64,000 nt of DNA from Undibacterium sp. KW1 (GCF_009937955.1 NZ_AP018439.1:3596001-3660000), one strand, 5' to 3'. Positions 49,463 through 59,306 are shown, counted from the stretch's first letter. Notes: generated by a model from the sequence alone, not told the origin. Translations and numbers: made by a program.

Positions 49463-50437
49463 TCAGGGAATCAATATGCTGGAACCTGTTGTTTTGCGGG
49501 CCTCCAGCTCACGGTGCGCATGCGCCACTTCACTTAAGGGATAGCGCTGGCGTATGTCTATTTTAACTTTGCCGCTCTCGACCATGGAAAATAAGTGAGC
49601 AGCCATTTGCTCCAGATCATCACGTTTGGCCGTATAACTCATCAAACTGGGGCGGGTAATGAACAGCGAGCCACGTGAGGCAAGCTCGCCAAGACTGAAA
49701 GCAGGTACAGGACCAGAGGCATTGCCAAAGCTGACCATCATGCCCAACGGCGAAAGACAATCAAGCGACGGGATGAAAGTATCCTTGCCTATGGAATCAT
49801 AGACGACAGGCACGCCTTTTCCATCTGTAATTTCACGGACACGCTGAACAAAATTTTCCTTGTTATAGTTGATGACATGGGCACAACCATGCGCTTTGGC
49901 CAGCTCGCCCTTCTCATCCGAGCCCACCGTACCTATCATGGTGACACCGATGGCACGTGCCCACTGACAGGCAATCAGGCCTACGCCGCCAGCGGCTGCA
50001 TGAAACAATATTGTTTCCCCGCCCTGCAAAGGGAAAGTACGATGAAACAGGTATTGCACCGTCAAGCCCTGCAGCATCATGGCGGCGGCAGTTTCAAAAC
50101 TGATGCTGTCAGGCAGGCGCACGAGATTATCTGTCGGCATAATGCGAGCCTCGGCATAGGCGCCGGTTGGCCTTCCCGCGTAAGCCACCCTGTCGCCAAC
50201 CTGCACATATTTCACGTCCGGCCCTATGGCCTCTACGACGCCAGCCCCCTCCATGCCCAGGCCACCCGGCAGCGCTTGCGGATATAAACCGGTGCGGAAA
50301 TACACATCAATAAAATTCAGGCCGCAAGCCTTTTGGCTTACCAGCACCTCACCCGGGCCGGGCTTGCCCAGCTCTACGTCGACATATTCCATGACTTCCG
50401 GACCACCGGTTTGCTGTATGCGGATTGCCTTGACCAT
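49463..50437 (-). CDS. NADPH:quinone reductase, zinc-independent MDR type
   Basis: 324 residues. The sequence follows the quinone oxidoreductase (QOR) branch of medium-chain dehydrogenases: MVKAIRIQQTGGPEVMEY start, GLNFIDVYFRTGLYP, GMEGAGVVEAIG, and the NADPH site AAAGGVGLIACQWARAIG. The zinc ligands of alcohol dehydrogenases are absent. It would reduce quinones or related electrophiles in the cytoplasm. It lies 29 bases after the EamA transporter gene stop, so the two likely form an operon. The symbol qor is plausible but the substrate is not shown by sequence. Confidence 0.88.
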   Translation of the reverse strand: MVKAIRIQQTGGPEVMEYVDVELGKPGPGEVLVSQKACGLNFIDVYFRTGLYPQALPGGLGMEGAGVVEAIGPDVKYVQVGDRVAYAGRPTGAYAEARIMPTDNLVRLPDSISFETAAAMMLQGLTVQYLFHRTFPLQGGETILFHAAAGGVGLIACQWARAIGVTMIGTVGSDEKGELAKAHGCAHVINYNKENFVQRVREITDGKGVPVVYDSIGKDTFIPSLDCLSPLGMMVSFGNASGPVPAFSLGELASRGSLFITRPSLMSYTAKRDDLEQMAAHLFSMVESGKVKIDIRQRYPLSEVAHAHRELEARKTTGSSILIP

Positions 50438-50466
50438 TTACCTCTCCTGAATAAGTTTTTCTGCGT

Positions 50467-51378
50467 TTAGGCTTTTTTTCTGGACAGCAAGTACATGCCG
50501 CCCATGACCAATACTGTCCCAGCCAGCTGCCAGCCAGTGATGGGTTCGCCAATAAAGTAAGCGCCCAGGAACAAGGTTGATACCGGGCCTATCATGCCAG
50601 CCTGCGAAGCTGTCGCTGCGCCTATGCGCTTTACCGCAATCATGGTCATAAACACTGGCAATACCGTACACATGATGGCATTCACGATAGATAATGAATA
50701 TACAGCAAGCGGCTGCACCAGCATGCTGGCAGGACGCAAAATAAAAAACTGGCTTATGCAAGCAGCACTGGAAACACACATCGCATACGACACCAGACGC
50801 AGGGAACCCAGTCTTTGCACCAGTTGCCCCGACTGTATCAGATAGATGGCATAAGAAATTGCCGCCCCCAGCACCAGGGCAGAGCCTAGCAGCACATAAT
50901 CGCCACCCAGCTTAAGATCATGAAAAAACACCAGGACGATGCCCAGGTAAGACACGACCAGGGCTGCCCACTCCAGTCTGCTGACAGCACGTTTCAAAAA
51001 GAAGGCAGATATCAGTAGGACAAAGGACGGCGTCAGGAACAGGATCAGACGCTCCAGACCAGCGCTGATATATTGCAAGCCGAGAAAATCCAGGAAAGAT
51101 GACAGGTAATAACCAACCAGCCCCAAAGCCACCAGACGCCAGCGGTCTGCTTTGCTGAGGCTGCCGCCCTTGTGCATTTGCCAGATGGCAATTCCAGCAA
51201 AAATAGGCAAGGAAAACGCCATACGAAAACAGATCAGTGTCACCGCATCGACGTTGTAGCGATAAATCAGTTTGGCAACGATAGCCTTGGTAGAAAACAG
51301 GATGGCACCAATCAGGGCGATGGCAAGACCAGTCAGGTAATGGCGGCGGGCAAGTAATTTCGTTTGTTCTGTAAGCAT
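50467..51378 (-). CDS. EamA-family (DMT) transporter
   Basis: 303 residues with ten predicted membrane helices arranged as two EamA repeats (first beginning LTGLAIALIGAILFSTKAIVAKLIY, second near the middle with LLGSALVLGAAISYAIYLI). The family exports amino acids, nucleotides or other metabolites through the inner membrane; substrate cannot be predicted. The C-terminus ends with a short basic tail (LLSRKKA). First gene of the small operon with the quinone reductase. Confidence 0.88.
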   Translation of the reverse strand: MLTEQTKLLARRHYLTGLAIALIGAILFSTKAIVAKLIYRYNVDAVTLICFRMAFSLPIFAGIAIWQMHKGGSLSKADRWRLVALGLVGYYLSSFLDFLGLQYISAGLERLILFLTPSFVLLISAFFLKRAVSRLEWAALVVSYLGIVLVFFHDLKLGGDYVLLGSALVLGAAISYAIYLIQSGQLVQRLGSLRLVSYAMCVSSAACISQFFILRPASMLVQPLAVYSLSIVNAIMCTVLPVFMTMIAVKRIGAATASQAGMIGPVSTLFLGAYFIGEPITGWQLAGTVLVMGGMYLLSRKKA

Positions 51379-51596
51379 AAATCTCTGAATGAGGGAAAAA
51401 CTGTTACATGGTCTGAATCCGTAATTTCACACATAAATTACCAGGCAGAAAGTAAATAATTTCCACACAGAAAAGAACTGACAATGTTTCACACCGTATT
51501 TGACATTTAGTTGCCAAATTTGACTTTGTGTGACTATTAAATAATGCATTTTTCAATACACTGATTTTCGTGAACCACATTGCTGGAGAAAATCAA

Positions 51597-51767
51597 ATGT
51601 ACACGCCACGCTTACAATATGCCAATCAACCGGTGCTCCGTCCAAAACGTGCGATGACGACAGCTGCGCCGCAAAGACAGACGAAGGATGTATCGCCAAA
51701 GCAAAACGACAGCTCCCTGAACAGCATTTTCAGGCGTCTGGTCAAGAACAACCCTGATCAGGAATAA
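51597..51767 (+). CDS. Small basic hypothetical protein (56 aa)
   Basis: 56 codons starting at an ATG with GGAGAAAATCAA upstream, a good ribosome binding site. The peptide is rich in Gln, Arg, Lys and Pro (MYTPRLQYANQPVLRPKRAM) and ends in an amphipathic basic helix (LNSIFRRLVKNNPD). No signal peptide or membrane segment. It has a clear intergenic space before it and a hairpin after it, which argues that it is a real independent gene. Family and role are unknown. Confidence 0.55.
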   Translation: MYTPRLQYANQPVLRPKRAMTTAAPQRQTKDVSPKQNDSSLNSIFRRLVKNNPDQE

Positions 51768-51777
51768 TTTTCCTTGT

Positions 51778-51801
51778 CAGCAGAGCTTTTGGGCTCTGCT
51801 G
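51778..51801 (+). terminator. Hairpin after the 56-aa gene
   Basis: CAGCAGAGC (51778-51786) pairs perfectly with GCTCTGCTG (51793-51801) around a 6-base loop, eleven bases after the stop. No T run follows. It also lies between this gene and the convergent DUF853 gene. Confidence 0.6.
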
Positions 51802-51836
51802 CTAGATGTGCAATGCCGCGTGAAATACCAGCAAGC

Positions 51837-53480
51837 TCATTTCTTCAGGATGGAACCTAGCACACCGCGAATAATTTCACGCCCCACCTGAGAACCCATG
51901 GTCCTGACCGTCGATTTGATCATGGTCTCGACCACATTATCCTTGCGGCGCAAACCGCCGCCGCCGAGCAGGTTGCCAAACACGCTTTTCAGCGTATCAC
52001 CTACACCACCGCCACTTTCCTGTGCAGGCGCAGGCTGTGCCGCACGGCCTGAATTGAATACGGGGCGACTTGGCGCTGCTGGTGCTGCCGGCGCAGACGA
52101 AGCCGAGGGCGCATTACCCCAGCCATTGGTATCTGCAACTGCAGGCTCTTCCCTGCTACCTGGTTGCAGATTCTCTTCTTTATCTGCGGTAGCGGCACGC
52201 GCTGCCACCCTGCCTGTCAGTTTTTCATAAGCAGATTCACGGTCTATGTGCTTCTCATACACACCTGCAACGATGGAAGCTTGCATGACTTGCTGGCGCT
52301 CATCCGCCGTTATCGCCCCTATCTGTGACGATGGCGGCACGATCAAGGCACGTTGCACGATGTTGGGCCTGCCTTTATCATCAAGAAAGGAAATCAGCGC
52401 CTCACCAACACCCAGCTCGGCAATCACCGCTGCAGTATCGAGCTTGGGATTGGGTCGGAAAGTTTCTGCCGCAGCCTGCACTGCTTTTTGATCCCTGGGC
52501 ATATAGGCACGCAGGGCATGCTGAACACGGTTGCCGAGTTGCCCCAGCACAGTATCAGGAATATCCAGCGGGTTTTGTGTGACAAAATACACACCCACAC
52601 CCTTGGAGCGTATCAGGCGCACCACCTGCTCTATCTTTTGCAGCAAGACCTTGGGTGCCTCATCAAACAGCAGATGGGCCTCATCAAAGAAAAACACCAT
52701 CTTGGGCTGATCGACGTCACCAACCTCAGGCAAATGCTCATACAATTCAGACAGCATCCATAGCAAAAAGGTCGAATACAGACGTGGCGATTGCAACAAC
52801 TGATCTGCCGCCAGGATGTTCACAAAACCCCGGCCATCGCCGTCAGTCTGCATCATGTCATCCAGATTCAACATGGGTTCGCCAAAGAATTGCTCGCCGC
52901 CCTGCTCCGAGATCGTCAACAATGAACGCTGGATAGCACCAACACTGGCGGCAGAGATATTGCCGTATTCTGTCTGGAATTCAGGCGCATTCTCGGCCAG
53001 GTATTGCAGCATGGCGCGCAAATCCTTGGTATCAAGCAGCAGCAAACCGTGGTCGTCGGCGATCTTGAAGGCCAGTTGCAAAACGCCCTCCTGAGTATCA
53101 TTCAGATTCAGCATGCGGCCCAGCAGCAAGGGGCCGAGGTCAGATACCGTGGCACGCACCGGGTGGCCTTGCTTGCCAAACACGTCCCAGAATGTCACCG
53201 GGCAAGCCTGCCATTTGGGTTCATCAAGTTGCAGGGCTTGCAGTCTCTGCTGGATTTTGCCCGTTGCACTGCCTGCCTTGGCCATGCCGGACAGGTCACC
53301 TTTGACGTCCGCCATGAAGACTGGCACACCTATGGCAGAAAAAGCCTGGGCCAGCGTTTGCAGGGTAACCGTCTTGCCAGTCCCCGTAGCACCAGTGATA
53401 CAACCATGGCGATTGGCCCAGTCTGACAATAAATTCAAGTCGAATTCGGTGTTTTTAGCGATCAACAGAGGTTTTGACAT
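51837..53480 (-). CDS. DUF853 / HerA-like bipolar ATPase
   Basis: About 547 residues from the ATG at 53480 ([15 protein letters not shown]); the frame is open to 53519 but the internal start matches family starts. The P-loop [14 protein letters not shown] is near residue 30, the next strand [19 protein letters not shown] is typical of DUF853, and Walker B is [17 protein letters not shown] Pro/Ala-rich linker ([12 protein letters not shown]) precedes a C-terminal helix ([15 protein letters not shown]). These proteins belong to the HerA/FtsK motor superfamily; their cellular task is not established. Single gene, divergent from yebC. Confidence 0.85.
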   Translation of the reverse strand: MSKPLLIAKNTEFDLNLLSDWANRHGCITGATGTGKTVTLQTLAQAFSAIGVPVFMADVKGDLSGMAKAGSATGKIQQRLQALQLDEPKWQACPVTFWDVFGKQGHPVRATVSDLGPLLLGRMLNLNDTQEGVLQLAFKIADDHGLLLLDTKDLRAMLQYLAENAPEFQTEYGNISAASVGAIQRSLLTISEQGGEQFFGEPMLNLDDMMQTDGDGRGFVNILAADQLLQSPRLYSTFLLWMLSELYEHLPEVGDVDQPKMVFFFDEAHLLFDEAPKVLLQKIEQVVRLIRSKGVGVYFVTQNPLDIPDTVLGQLGNRVQHALRAYMPRDQKAVQAAAETFRPNPKLDTAAVIAELGVGEALISFLDDKGRPNIVQRALIVPPSSQIGAITADERQQVMQASIVAGVYEKHIDRESAYEKLTGRVAARAATADKEENLQPGSREEPAVADTNGWGNAPSASSAPAAPAAPSRPVFNSGRAAQPAPAQESGGGVGDTLKSVFGNLLGGGGLRRKDNVVETMIKSTVRTMGSQVGREIIRGVLGSILKK

Positions 53481-53610
53481 AGTTTTGGAGGGTGATTTGG
53501 GGAAGTCGGTCGGTGCCACTATGGTAAAATACTGGTCTTCATTATAAAACCAAGCCAGGCAAAATTGCCGCCCTCAGGGTGAGCTATTGTCAATTCAGGA
53601 AAGAGCGATC

Positions 53611-54336
53611 ATGGCAGGACATAGTAAATGGGCCAATATCAAGCATAAAAAAGCAGCAACTGATGCCAAACGCGGCAAGATATGGACGCGTCTGATCAAG
53701 GAGATCACGGTTGCAGCACGCATGGGTGGTGAGGATGTCGATTCCAACCCGCGCCTGCGTCTGGCAGTAGACAAGGCGGCGGACGCCAATATGCCAAAAG
53801 AAAACGTCACGCGCGCTATACAACGCGGCGCGGGCACACTGGAAGGCGCAAATTACGAAGAAGTACGTTATGAAGGTTATGGCATAGGTGGTGCCGCCAT
53901 TGTCGTCGATTGCATGACCGACAACCGCGTACGCACCGTGGCTGAAGTACGCCATGCCTTCAACAAATACGGTGGCAATATGGGTACTGAAGGCTCGGTT
54001 GCCTTTTTGTTCCAGCATTGCGGCCAGATGTTCTTTGCCCCAGGCACGAATGAAGACGCCCTGATGGAAGCCGCCCTGGAAGCCGGTGCTGACGATGTTA
54101 TTACAGATGAAGAAGGCGGTATCGAAGTCATCTGCGCACCATTCAGCCTGTCTGACCTGCGTGCCAGCCTGGAAAAAGCCGGTTTCAAGGCAGAAGTCGC
54201 TGAAGTCGTCATGAAGCCAAATACTGAGACCGTATTTGCTGGTGATGAAGGTATCAAGATGCAAAAACTGCTGGACGCCCTCGAAAACCTCGACGATGTA
54301 CAAGAAGTATTCACCAACGCCATCATAGAAGATTAA
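53611..54336 (+). CDS. yebC: YebC/PmpR family protein
   Basis: 241 residues, starting at [22 protein letters not shown], the invariant family start, with AGGAAAG upstream. Family members were described as DNA-binding regulators, and more recently some have been implicated in helping ribosomes through difficult sequences. The three-domain layout (N-terminal helical, then [21 protein letters not shown] and [16 protein letters not shown]) is complete. It is one base from purD, so they are co-transcribed. Confidence 0.95.
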   Translation: MAGHSKWANIKHKKAATDAKRGKIWTRLIKEITVAARMGGEDVDSNPRLRLAVDKAADANMPKENVTRAIQRGAGTLEGANYEEVRYEGYGIGGAAIVVDCMTDNRVRTVAEVRHAFNKYGGNMGTEGSVAFLFQHCGQMFFAPGTNEDALMEAALEAGADDVITDEEGGIEVICAPFSLSDLRASLEKAGFKAEVAEVVMKPNTETVFAGDEGIKMQKLLDALENLDDVQEVFTNAIIED

Positions 54337-54337
54337 G

Positions 54338-55612
54338 ATGAAATTACTCGTAGTCGGCTCTGGTGGCCGTGAACATGCCCTCGCCTGGAAACTCGCACAA
54401 TCTGAACGCGTACAAACCATTTTTGTCGCCCCCGGCAATGGTGGTACCGCTGCTGACAGCCGCCTGAAAAACATCAACATCACAGACCCGGCAGCACTGG
54501 CAGACTTTGCTGAGCAAGAAAACATAGGTATTACCGTAGTAGGCCCTGAAGTGCCGCTGGCAGCCGGCATCGTCAATATTTTTCGCGACCGTGGCCTGAA
54601 AATCTTTGGCCCGAGCAAAGAAGCTGCACAGCTGGAAAGCTCCAAGGATTTCGCCAAGGCTTTCATGCACAGGCATGCTATCCCTACGGCTGAATACCAG
54701 ACGTTCTCTGAGCTGGCTCCTGCGCACGACTATATCAATGCCAAGGGCGCACCTATCGTCATCAAGGCCGATGGCCTGGCGGCTGGTAAAGGCGTGGTGG
54801 TTGCCATGACCGCTGAAGAAGCGCATGCAGCCGTCGATATGATGTTGTCTGACAATAAGCTCGGTGATGCTGGCGCACGCGTCGTCATCGAAGAGTTTCT
54901 GGCAGGCGAAGAAGCCAGTTTCATCGTCATGGTTGATGGCAAGAATATTTTGCCACTGGCAACCAGCCAGGATCACAAGCGCTTGCTCGACAATGACGAA
55001 GGCCCGAATACTGGTGGCATGGGTGCCTACTCCCCTGCTCCTATCGTGACGCCACAACTGCACGCCCGTGTCATGCGCGAAATCATCGTGCCTACGGTAC
55101 AAGGCATGGCCAAGGATGGCATCGTATTTACCGGCTTTTTGTATGCAGGCCTGATGATTGATGACCAGGGCAATCCAAAAACCCTGGAATTCAACTGCCG
55201 CATGGGCGACCCGGAAACCCAGCCCATCATGGCGCGCCTGAAAACAGATTTGCTGCATGTCGTTGAACACGCAGTCAATGGCACGCTCGATACGGTTGAG
55301 CTGGAATGGGACAGGCGAACCGCCATGGGTGTCGTCATGGCCGCCGCTGGCTACCCAGATGCGCCGCGCAAAGGTGACAAGATCACCGGCATCCCGGCAG
55401 AAACAGCAGACACGGTAACCTTCCATGCTGGTACATCGCTCAATGAAAAGACCTTGAACGTGACCGGTGGCCGTGTGTTATGCGTGGTTGGCCTGGGCGA
55501 CACCGTCAAACTGGCGCAAAAACATGCGTATGACGTGGTCGAAAAAATCCATTTCGACGGCATGCAATATCGCCGTGACATAGGCTGGCGTGCGTTGAAC
55601 CGCAAGCATTAA
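54338..55612 (+). CDS. purD: Phosphoribosylamine-glycine ligase
   Basis: 424 residues, normal length. ATP-grasp enzyme joining phosphoribosylamine and glycine in purine synthesis. The start MKLLVVGSGGREHALAWKL, the binding segment GAPIVIKADGLAAGKGVVVA, and the catalytic EFNCRMGDPETQPIM are all present. Starts one base after the yebC stop and is followed by about 110 bases before hemF. Confidence 0.96.
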   Translation: MKLLVVGSGGREHALAWKLAQSERVQTIFVAPGNGGTAADSRLKNINITDPAALADFAEQENIGITVVGPEVPLAAGIVNIFRDRGLKIFGPSKEAAQLESSKDFAKAFMHRHAIPTAEYQTFSELAPAHDYINAKGAPIVIKADGLAAGKGVVVAMTAEEAHAAVDMMLSDNKLGDAGARVVIEEFLAGEEASFIVMVDGKNILPLATSQDHKRLLDNDEGPNTGGMGAYSPAPIVTPQLHARVMREIIVPTVQGMAKDGIVFTGFLYAGLMIDDQGNPKTLEFNCRMGDPETQPIMARLKTDLLHVVEHAVNGTLDTVELEWDRRTAMGVVMAAAGYPDAPRKGDKITGIPAETADTVTFHAGTSLNEKTLNVTGGRVLCVVGLGDTVKLAQKHAYDVVEKIHFDGMQYRRDIGWRALNRKH

Positions 55613-55720
55613 TCCTTGCCAGGCGTACATGTTTCATGTGCGCCACCGGTCTTTTAAAGCGGGTTGAGAATAGTCCAAAGACTAGTCCAGCCCCTTGCGT
55701 TTTTTAGAGTAGATAGCAGA

Positions 55721-56619
55721 ATGACAGATACACTTGCGGTTAAAAATTACTTCCTGGGCTTGCAGGCTGCTATAGTCGCGGCTCTTGAAGAAGTTGATGG
55801 CCATACTTTTATTACAGATAGCTGGGAACGCCCTGAAGGCGGTGGCGGTATCTCGCGCGTGATAGAAGAAGGCAAGGTATTTGAACGTGGCGGCGTCAAT
55901 TTTTCCCATGTCATGGGTAAAAACCTGCCACCATCCGCCGCTGCTGCCCGCCCTGAGTTGGCTGGCCGTCAGTGGGAAGCCATGGGTGTCTCGCTGGTCC
56001 TGCATCCGCGTAACCCCTATGCGCCTACCGTGCATATGAATGTGCGCTTTTTCACCACCCGCGCCGAAGGACAGGAAGATGTCTGGTGGTTTGGCGGCGG
56101 CATGGACCTGACGCCGTATTACGGTTTTACAGAAGATGCGGTGCATTTCCACCAAACCTGTAAAATGGCGGTCCAGCCTTATGGTGCAGACTTGCATGCC
56201 CGCTTCAAGAAATGGTGTGACGAGTATTTTTACCTGAAACACCGTAAAGAAGCGCGTGGCGTAGGCGGCATCTTCTTTGATGATTTCAATGAGCAGGATT
56301 TTGCCAGCAGTTTTGCCATGATGCGTAGTGTGGGTGATGCCTTTATCCCGGCTTATCGCCCTATCCTGGAACGTCGCAAAGAGCAGGAGTATGGCGAACG
56401 TGAACGTGATTTCCAGGCTTATCGCCGTGGCCGCTATGTAGAATTCAACCTGGTATTTGACCGCGGCACGCATTTTGGCCTGCAGTCTGGCGGCAGGACA
56501 GAGTCCATACTGATGTCCATGCCCCCATCGTCAAATGGCGCTATGACTGGAAACCGGAGGCAGGTAGCCCGGAAGCAGCACTGGCTACAGACTTTTTGGT
56601 ACACCGGGAATGGTTATAG
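55721..56619 (+). CDS. hemF: Oxygen-dependent coproporphyrinogen III oxidase, frameshifted near the 3' end
   Basis: Oxidatively decarboxylates coproporphyrinogen III in haem synthesis. Start [17 protein letters not shown]; conserved segments include [56 protein letters not shown] and [33 protein letters not shown]. The frame then turns into unrelated sequence running to 56701. The expected end ([19 protein letters not shown] ... HREWL) is in the next frame from about 56526 and stops at 56619, giving about 299 residues as in other HemF proteins. One C is missing from the run at 56522-56526. Coordinates given are for the repaired gene. Essential function makes assembly error the likely cause. 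Confidence 0.88.
56522..56526 (+). other. Frameshift site: five-C run in hemF
   Basis: The sequence reads ATG CCC CCA TCG TCA; one extra C gives ATG CCC CCC ATC GTC AAA TGG CGC, restoring M-P-P-I-V-K-W-R and the conserved C-terminus. The deficit is of the same kind as at 10577-10582. Confidence 0.85.
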
Positions 56620-57320
56620 AAACTGCGGAAACTGCGGAAACTGCGGAAACTACGGAAACTGCAGCACCACCTTGTATCCTGGTACTGGGTGGCAGCTTTG
56701 ACCCTGTGCATCTGGGGCATGTCGCCCTTGCCCATAGCCTGGCGACGGCATTGCAGCCGGATGAATTGCGCATCATCCCTGTGGGCCAGCAATGGCAAAA
56801 GAATGAGTTGCAAGCTACAGCAACACAAAGACTGGCCATGCTGAAGTTGGCATTTGAAGACTGGCAACTCTGCCCTGTCAGCATAGATGAACAAGAAATC
56901 ATCCGCGCAGAACAGGGTAAAAGTAATTACACCATCGATACCTTGCACCAGCTACGCAGAGAAGTTGGCGATGAGGCATCAATGGTATTTGCCATGGGTG
57001 CAGATCAGTTGCAAAATTTGCACACCTGGCGCAATTGGCAAGCCTTGCTTGAGGTAGCGCATTTGTGTGCTGCATCACGCCCGGGTTTCAGCCTCGATAT
57101 CAGCAGCCCCGACATTGCTGACATCTGGAAGAAAAATGCCATCAGCGCCCTGGAAATGCGCACACGGCCAGCCGGTGGCACTTATCTGGAGAGAAATCTG
57201 GCGCAAGATGTATCTGCGACCCAACTACGTACTGAATTAAAACAGCATAACCCGACAACAAGATTGCTAGTCCCGCACAAGGTGCTAGACTACCTACAAC
57301 AACAAACTATCTACCAATAA
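56610..57320 (+). CDS. nadD: Nicotinate-nucleotide adenylyltransferase
   Basis: 236 residues in the open frame. Adenylates nicotinate mononucleotide in NAD synthesis. The nucleotidyltransferase motif [16 protein letters not shown] begins near residue 27, and the late VSATQLR corresponds to the ISSTxIR signature. The ATG at 56610 overlaps the repaired hemF stop; the first 20 residues are a low-complexity stretch of E-T-A triplets encoded by five 9-base repeats, not part of the family fold. Translation could start downstream in place of this ATG, but no other good start precedes the motif. Ends five bases before rsfS. Confidence 0.93.
   Translation: MVIETAETAETAETTETAAPPCILVLGGSFDPVHLGHVALAHSLATALQPDELRIIPVGQQWQKNELQATATQRLAMLKLAFEDWQLCPVSIDEQEIIRAEQGKSNYTIDTLHQLRREVGDEASMVFAMGADQLQNLHTWRNWQALLEVAHLCAASRPGFSLDISSPDIADIWKKNAISALEMRTRPAGGTYLERNLAQDVSATQLRTELKQHNPTTRLLVPHKVLDYLQQQTIYQ
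56619..56663 (+). repeat. Five tandem copies of a 9-base unit at the nadD start
   Basis: Units of GAAACTGCG (three exact, one GAAACTACG, one GAAACTGCA) begin right at the last base of the hemF stop codon. Each encodes Glu-Thr-Ala or Glu-Thr-Thr. Being a multiple of three, changes in copy number would lengthen or shorten the NadD N-terminus without a frameshift. Confidence 0.85.
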
Positions 57321-57325
57321 AAAAT

Positions 57326-58078
57326 ATGGATATTAAAAAACTGCAAACCCTGGTCGTTGACGCTCTGGAAGACGTCAAGGCACAAGACATACAATTGTTT
57401 GAAACCTCTCACCTGACCAGCCTGTTTGACCGTGTTTGTATCGCATCTGGTACATCCAACCGTCAAACCAAGGCTCTGGCCGCGTCCGTACGCGACAAAG
57501 TCAAGGAAAACGGCGGCACTATCGTCAGTATGGAAGGTGAAGCGACCGGCGAATGGGTACTGGTCGATCTGGGCGATATCGTCGTCCACATCATGCAGCC
57601 AGCCATCCGCGCTTACTACCGTCTCGAAGAGTTATGGGGCGACAAACCGGTAAAACTCGGTGCAGCCAAGCGCACATCCGGCAAAAAAACCGAAGCTGCT
57701 GATGCTGATGAAGCCAGCGACAAGCCTAAGCGCGTGCGTAAAGTGGCTGGCAAAGCTGCTCCGCTGGAAGTCACGCATGACATGATGGCTATCCAGACCA
57801 CGCTGGAAGATGAAAAGAAACCAGCGCGCAAACCACGCGTCACCAAAACTACTGGCGATGCAGATGGCAAGCCAGCACGCAAACCGGCAGCCCGCAAAGC
57901 TGCTGATGGCACTACTGCTGCCAAACCTGCCAAGATACCAACCGGTGCCCGCGTTAAAGTAGCAGCGACTAAAACTGCAGTTGCCTCTGCCAAGCAAGCC
58001 GCAGAAAAACGCACTGCCAATGCTGCTGCAGCGCCAGCAAAACGCGCTCCGGCACGTAAGAAAGCAACAGAGGAATAA
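57326..58078 (+). CDS. rsfS: Ribosomal silencing factor RsfS with long lysine/alanine-rich tail
   Basis: 250 residues, about twice the family length. Residues 1 to about 110 form the RsfS (Iojap) domain: MDIKKLQTLVVDALEDVKAQDI, FDRVCIASGTSNRQTKALAASV and GEWVLVDLGDIVVHIMQP. This domain binds ribosomal protein L14 and blocks subunit joining under starvation. The remaining 140 residues are repetitive and basic (ARKPRVTKTT, KPARKPAARKAADG, AKRAPARKKATEE), like histone H1 or AlgP tails. The ATG at 57326 follows nadD by five bases. The tail has no stop or shift problem, so it is part of the protein. Confidence 0.92.
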   Translation: MDIKKLQTLVVDALEDVKAQDIQLFETSHLTSLFDRVCIASGTSNRQTKALAASVRDKVKENGGTIVSMEGEATGEWVLVDLGDIVVHIMQPAIRAYYRLEELWGDKPVKLGAAKRTSGKKTEAADADEASDKPKRVRKVAGKAAPLEVTHDMMAIQTTLEDEKKPARKPRVTKTTGDADGKPARKPAARKAADGTTAAKPAKIPTGARVKVAATKTAVASAKQAAEKRTANAAAAPAKRAPARKKATEE

Positions 58079-58100
58079 TTCTCTGTTACAGTACTATTTC

Positions 58101-58125
58101 AAATGGCTGCCTCGTGCAGCCATTT
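58101..58125 (+). terminator. Hairpin between rsfS and rlmH
   Basis: AAATGGCTGC and GCAGCCATTT form a perfect 10-bp stem around CTCGT, 22 bases past rsfS. The downstream sequence is GTTTAAG, so the U tract is weak; read-through to rlmH is possible. Confidence 0.65.
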
Positions 58126-58176
58126 GTTTAAGCAGACCAGGTTTCAATCTACTACTTGCAGCAAACAGACACAAAC

Positions 58177-58647
58177 ATGCAATTGATCATCGCCGCCGTC
58201 GGTCACAAAATGCCCTCCTGGATAGAAACAGGCTTTCAGGAGTATGCCAAACGCATGCCGCCAGAATGCCGTGTCATCCTCAAAGAAATCAAACCGGTAG
58301 AACGCTCGGGCAGCAAAACTGCTGAAACCGTCATGGCACTGGAACGCACCAAAATCGAAGCCGTGATACCCAAGAATGCGCGCATCGTCGCCCTGGATGA
58401 ACGCGGCAAGGACTGGACCAGCGTCGCCCTGTCGCAAAACCTCACGCAATGGCAGCAGGATGGCCGCGATGTGGTCTTCATCATCGGTGGTGCTGATGGC
58501 CTCGATGCAGAATTCAAGGCCAGGGCCGATACCCTGATCCGCATCTCCAGCCTGACCCTGCCACATGGCATGGTACGAGTGCTGCTGGCTGAACAGCTAT
58601 ACCGCGCCTGGTCAATTACCCAGAACCACCCTTATCACCGGGTATAA
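58177..58647 (+). CDS. rlmH: 23S rRNA pseudouridine-1915 N3-methyltransferase
   Basis: 156 residues from the ATG at 58177 ([15 protein letters not shown]), the exact family length. A SPOUT methyltransferase acting on assembled ribosomes. The knot region [15 protein letters not shown] and the C-terminal [20 protein letters not shown] are intact. An earlier in-frame start at 58156 would add seven residues without support. Followed by maf after 20 bases. Confidence 0.95.
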   Translation: MQLIIAAVGHKMPSWIETGFQEYAKRMPPECRVILKEIKPVERSGSKTAETVMALERTKIEAVIPKNARIVALDERGKDWTSVALSQNLTQWQQDGRDVVFIIGGADGLDAEFKARADTLIRISSLTLPHGMVRVLLAEQLYRAWSITQNHPYHRV

Positions 58648-58667
58648 GTCATACCAAGGAGACCGCC

Positions 58668-59285
58668 ATGCTAAAAGAAAATAAAATCTACCTGGCATCC
58701 AAAAGCCCAAGACGCCGCGAACTGCTGCACCAGGCAGGCATAGAGTTTGACCTCTTGCTGCTGCGTGATGCCCCACCACGCGGGCCAGATGTAACCGAGA
58801 TCGTCTTGCCCGGCGAAGCACCAGAAGCCTATGTCAGCCGTGTCACCCAGGAAAAAGCAGACAAGGCATGGGAAATCATGCATCTGCGCAAAATGCTGCC
58901 ACGCCCCGTGCTTGCCGCCGACACCACTGTGGTACTCGGCAAGCAAATACTGGGCAAGCCTGCCGACAAGCAAGAAGCCATACAAATGCTGAGCATGCTG
59001 GCAGGCCAGACCCATCAAGTACTGACCAGCATTGCCGTGCATTCAGCACTGGGCCGCGCAGCAGTCACACAACGTTCAGAAGTCAGTTTTGCCAACCTCG
59101 ATGAACAGCAGATACTGGCCTACTGCAATAGTAATGAACCCTATGACAAAGCCGGTGGCTATGGCATACAGGGTGCGGCTGCCCGTTTTATTTCACACAT
59201 CAAAGGCAGTTATTCTGGCATCATGGGATTACCCTTATTTGAAACCTGCCAGCTACTTCGTCAGGCAGGTATCTTTATTCCCTAA
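58668..59285 (+). CDS. maf: Maf-family nucleotide pyrophosphatase
   Basis: 205 residues. Starts MLKENKIYLASKSPRRRELL with AAGGAGACCGCC upstream. The SPRRRELL motif and the later VLAADTTVVLG and KAGGYGIQGAAARFI are characteristic of the YhdE-type Maf proteins that hydrolyse dTTP, UTP or modified nucleotides. Part of the rlmH-maf-rng run (21 bases before rng). Confidence 0.93.
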   Translation: MLKENKIYLASKSPRRRELLHQAGIEFDLLLLRDAPPRGPDVTEIVLPGEAPEAYVSRVTQEKADKAWEIMHLRKMLPRPVLAADTTVVLGKQILGKPADKQEAIQMLSMLAGQTHQVLTSIAVHSALGRAAVTQRSEVSFANLDEQQILAYCNSNEPYDKAGGYGIQGAAARFISHIKGSYSGIMGLPLFETCQLLRQAGIFIP

Positions 59286-59306
59286 ATTGAAGTATCAGAG
59301 AAGCTT

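Noticed and set aside
53590..54666. 358-codon open frame opposite yebC and the start of purD
   Set aside because: Antisense of two well-supported genes and spans their junction.
54344..55426. 360-codon open frame opposite purD
   Set aside because: purD is unmistakable on the plus strand; the antisense frame has no recognisable domain.
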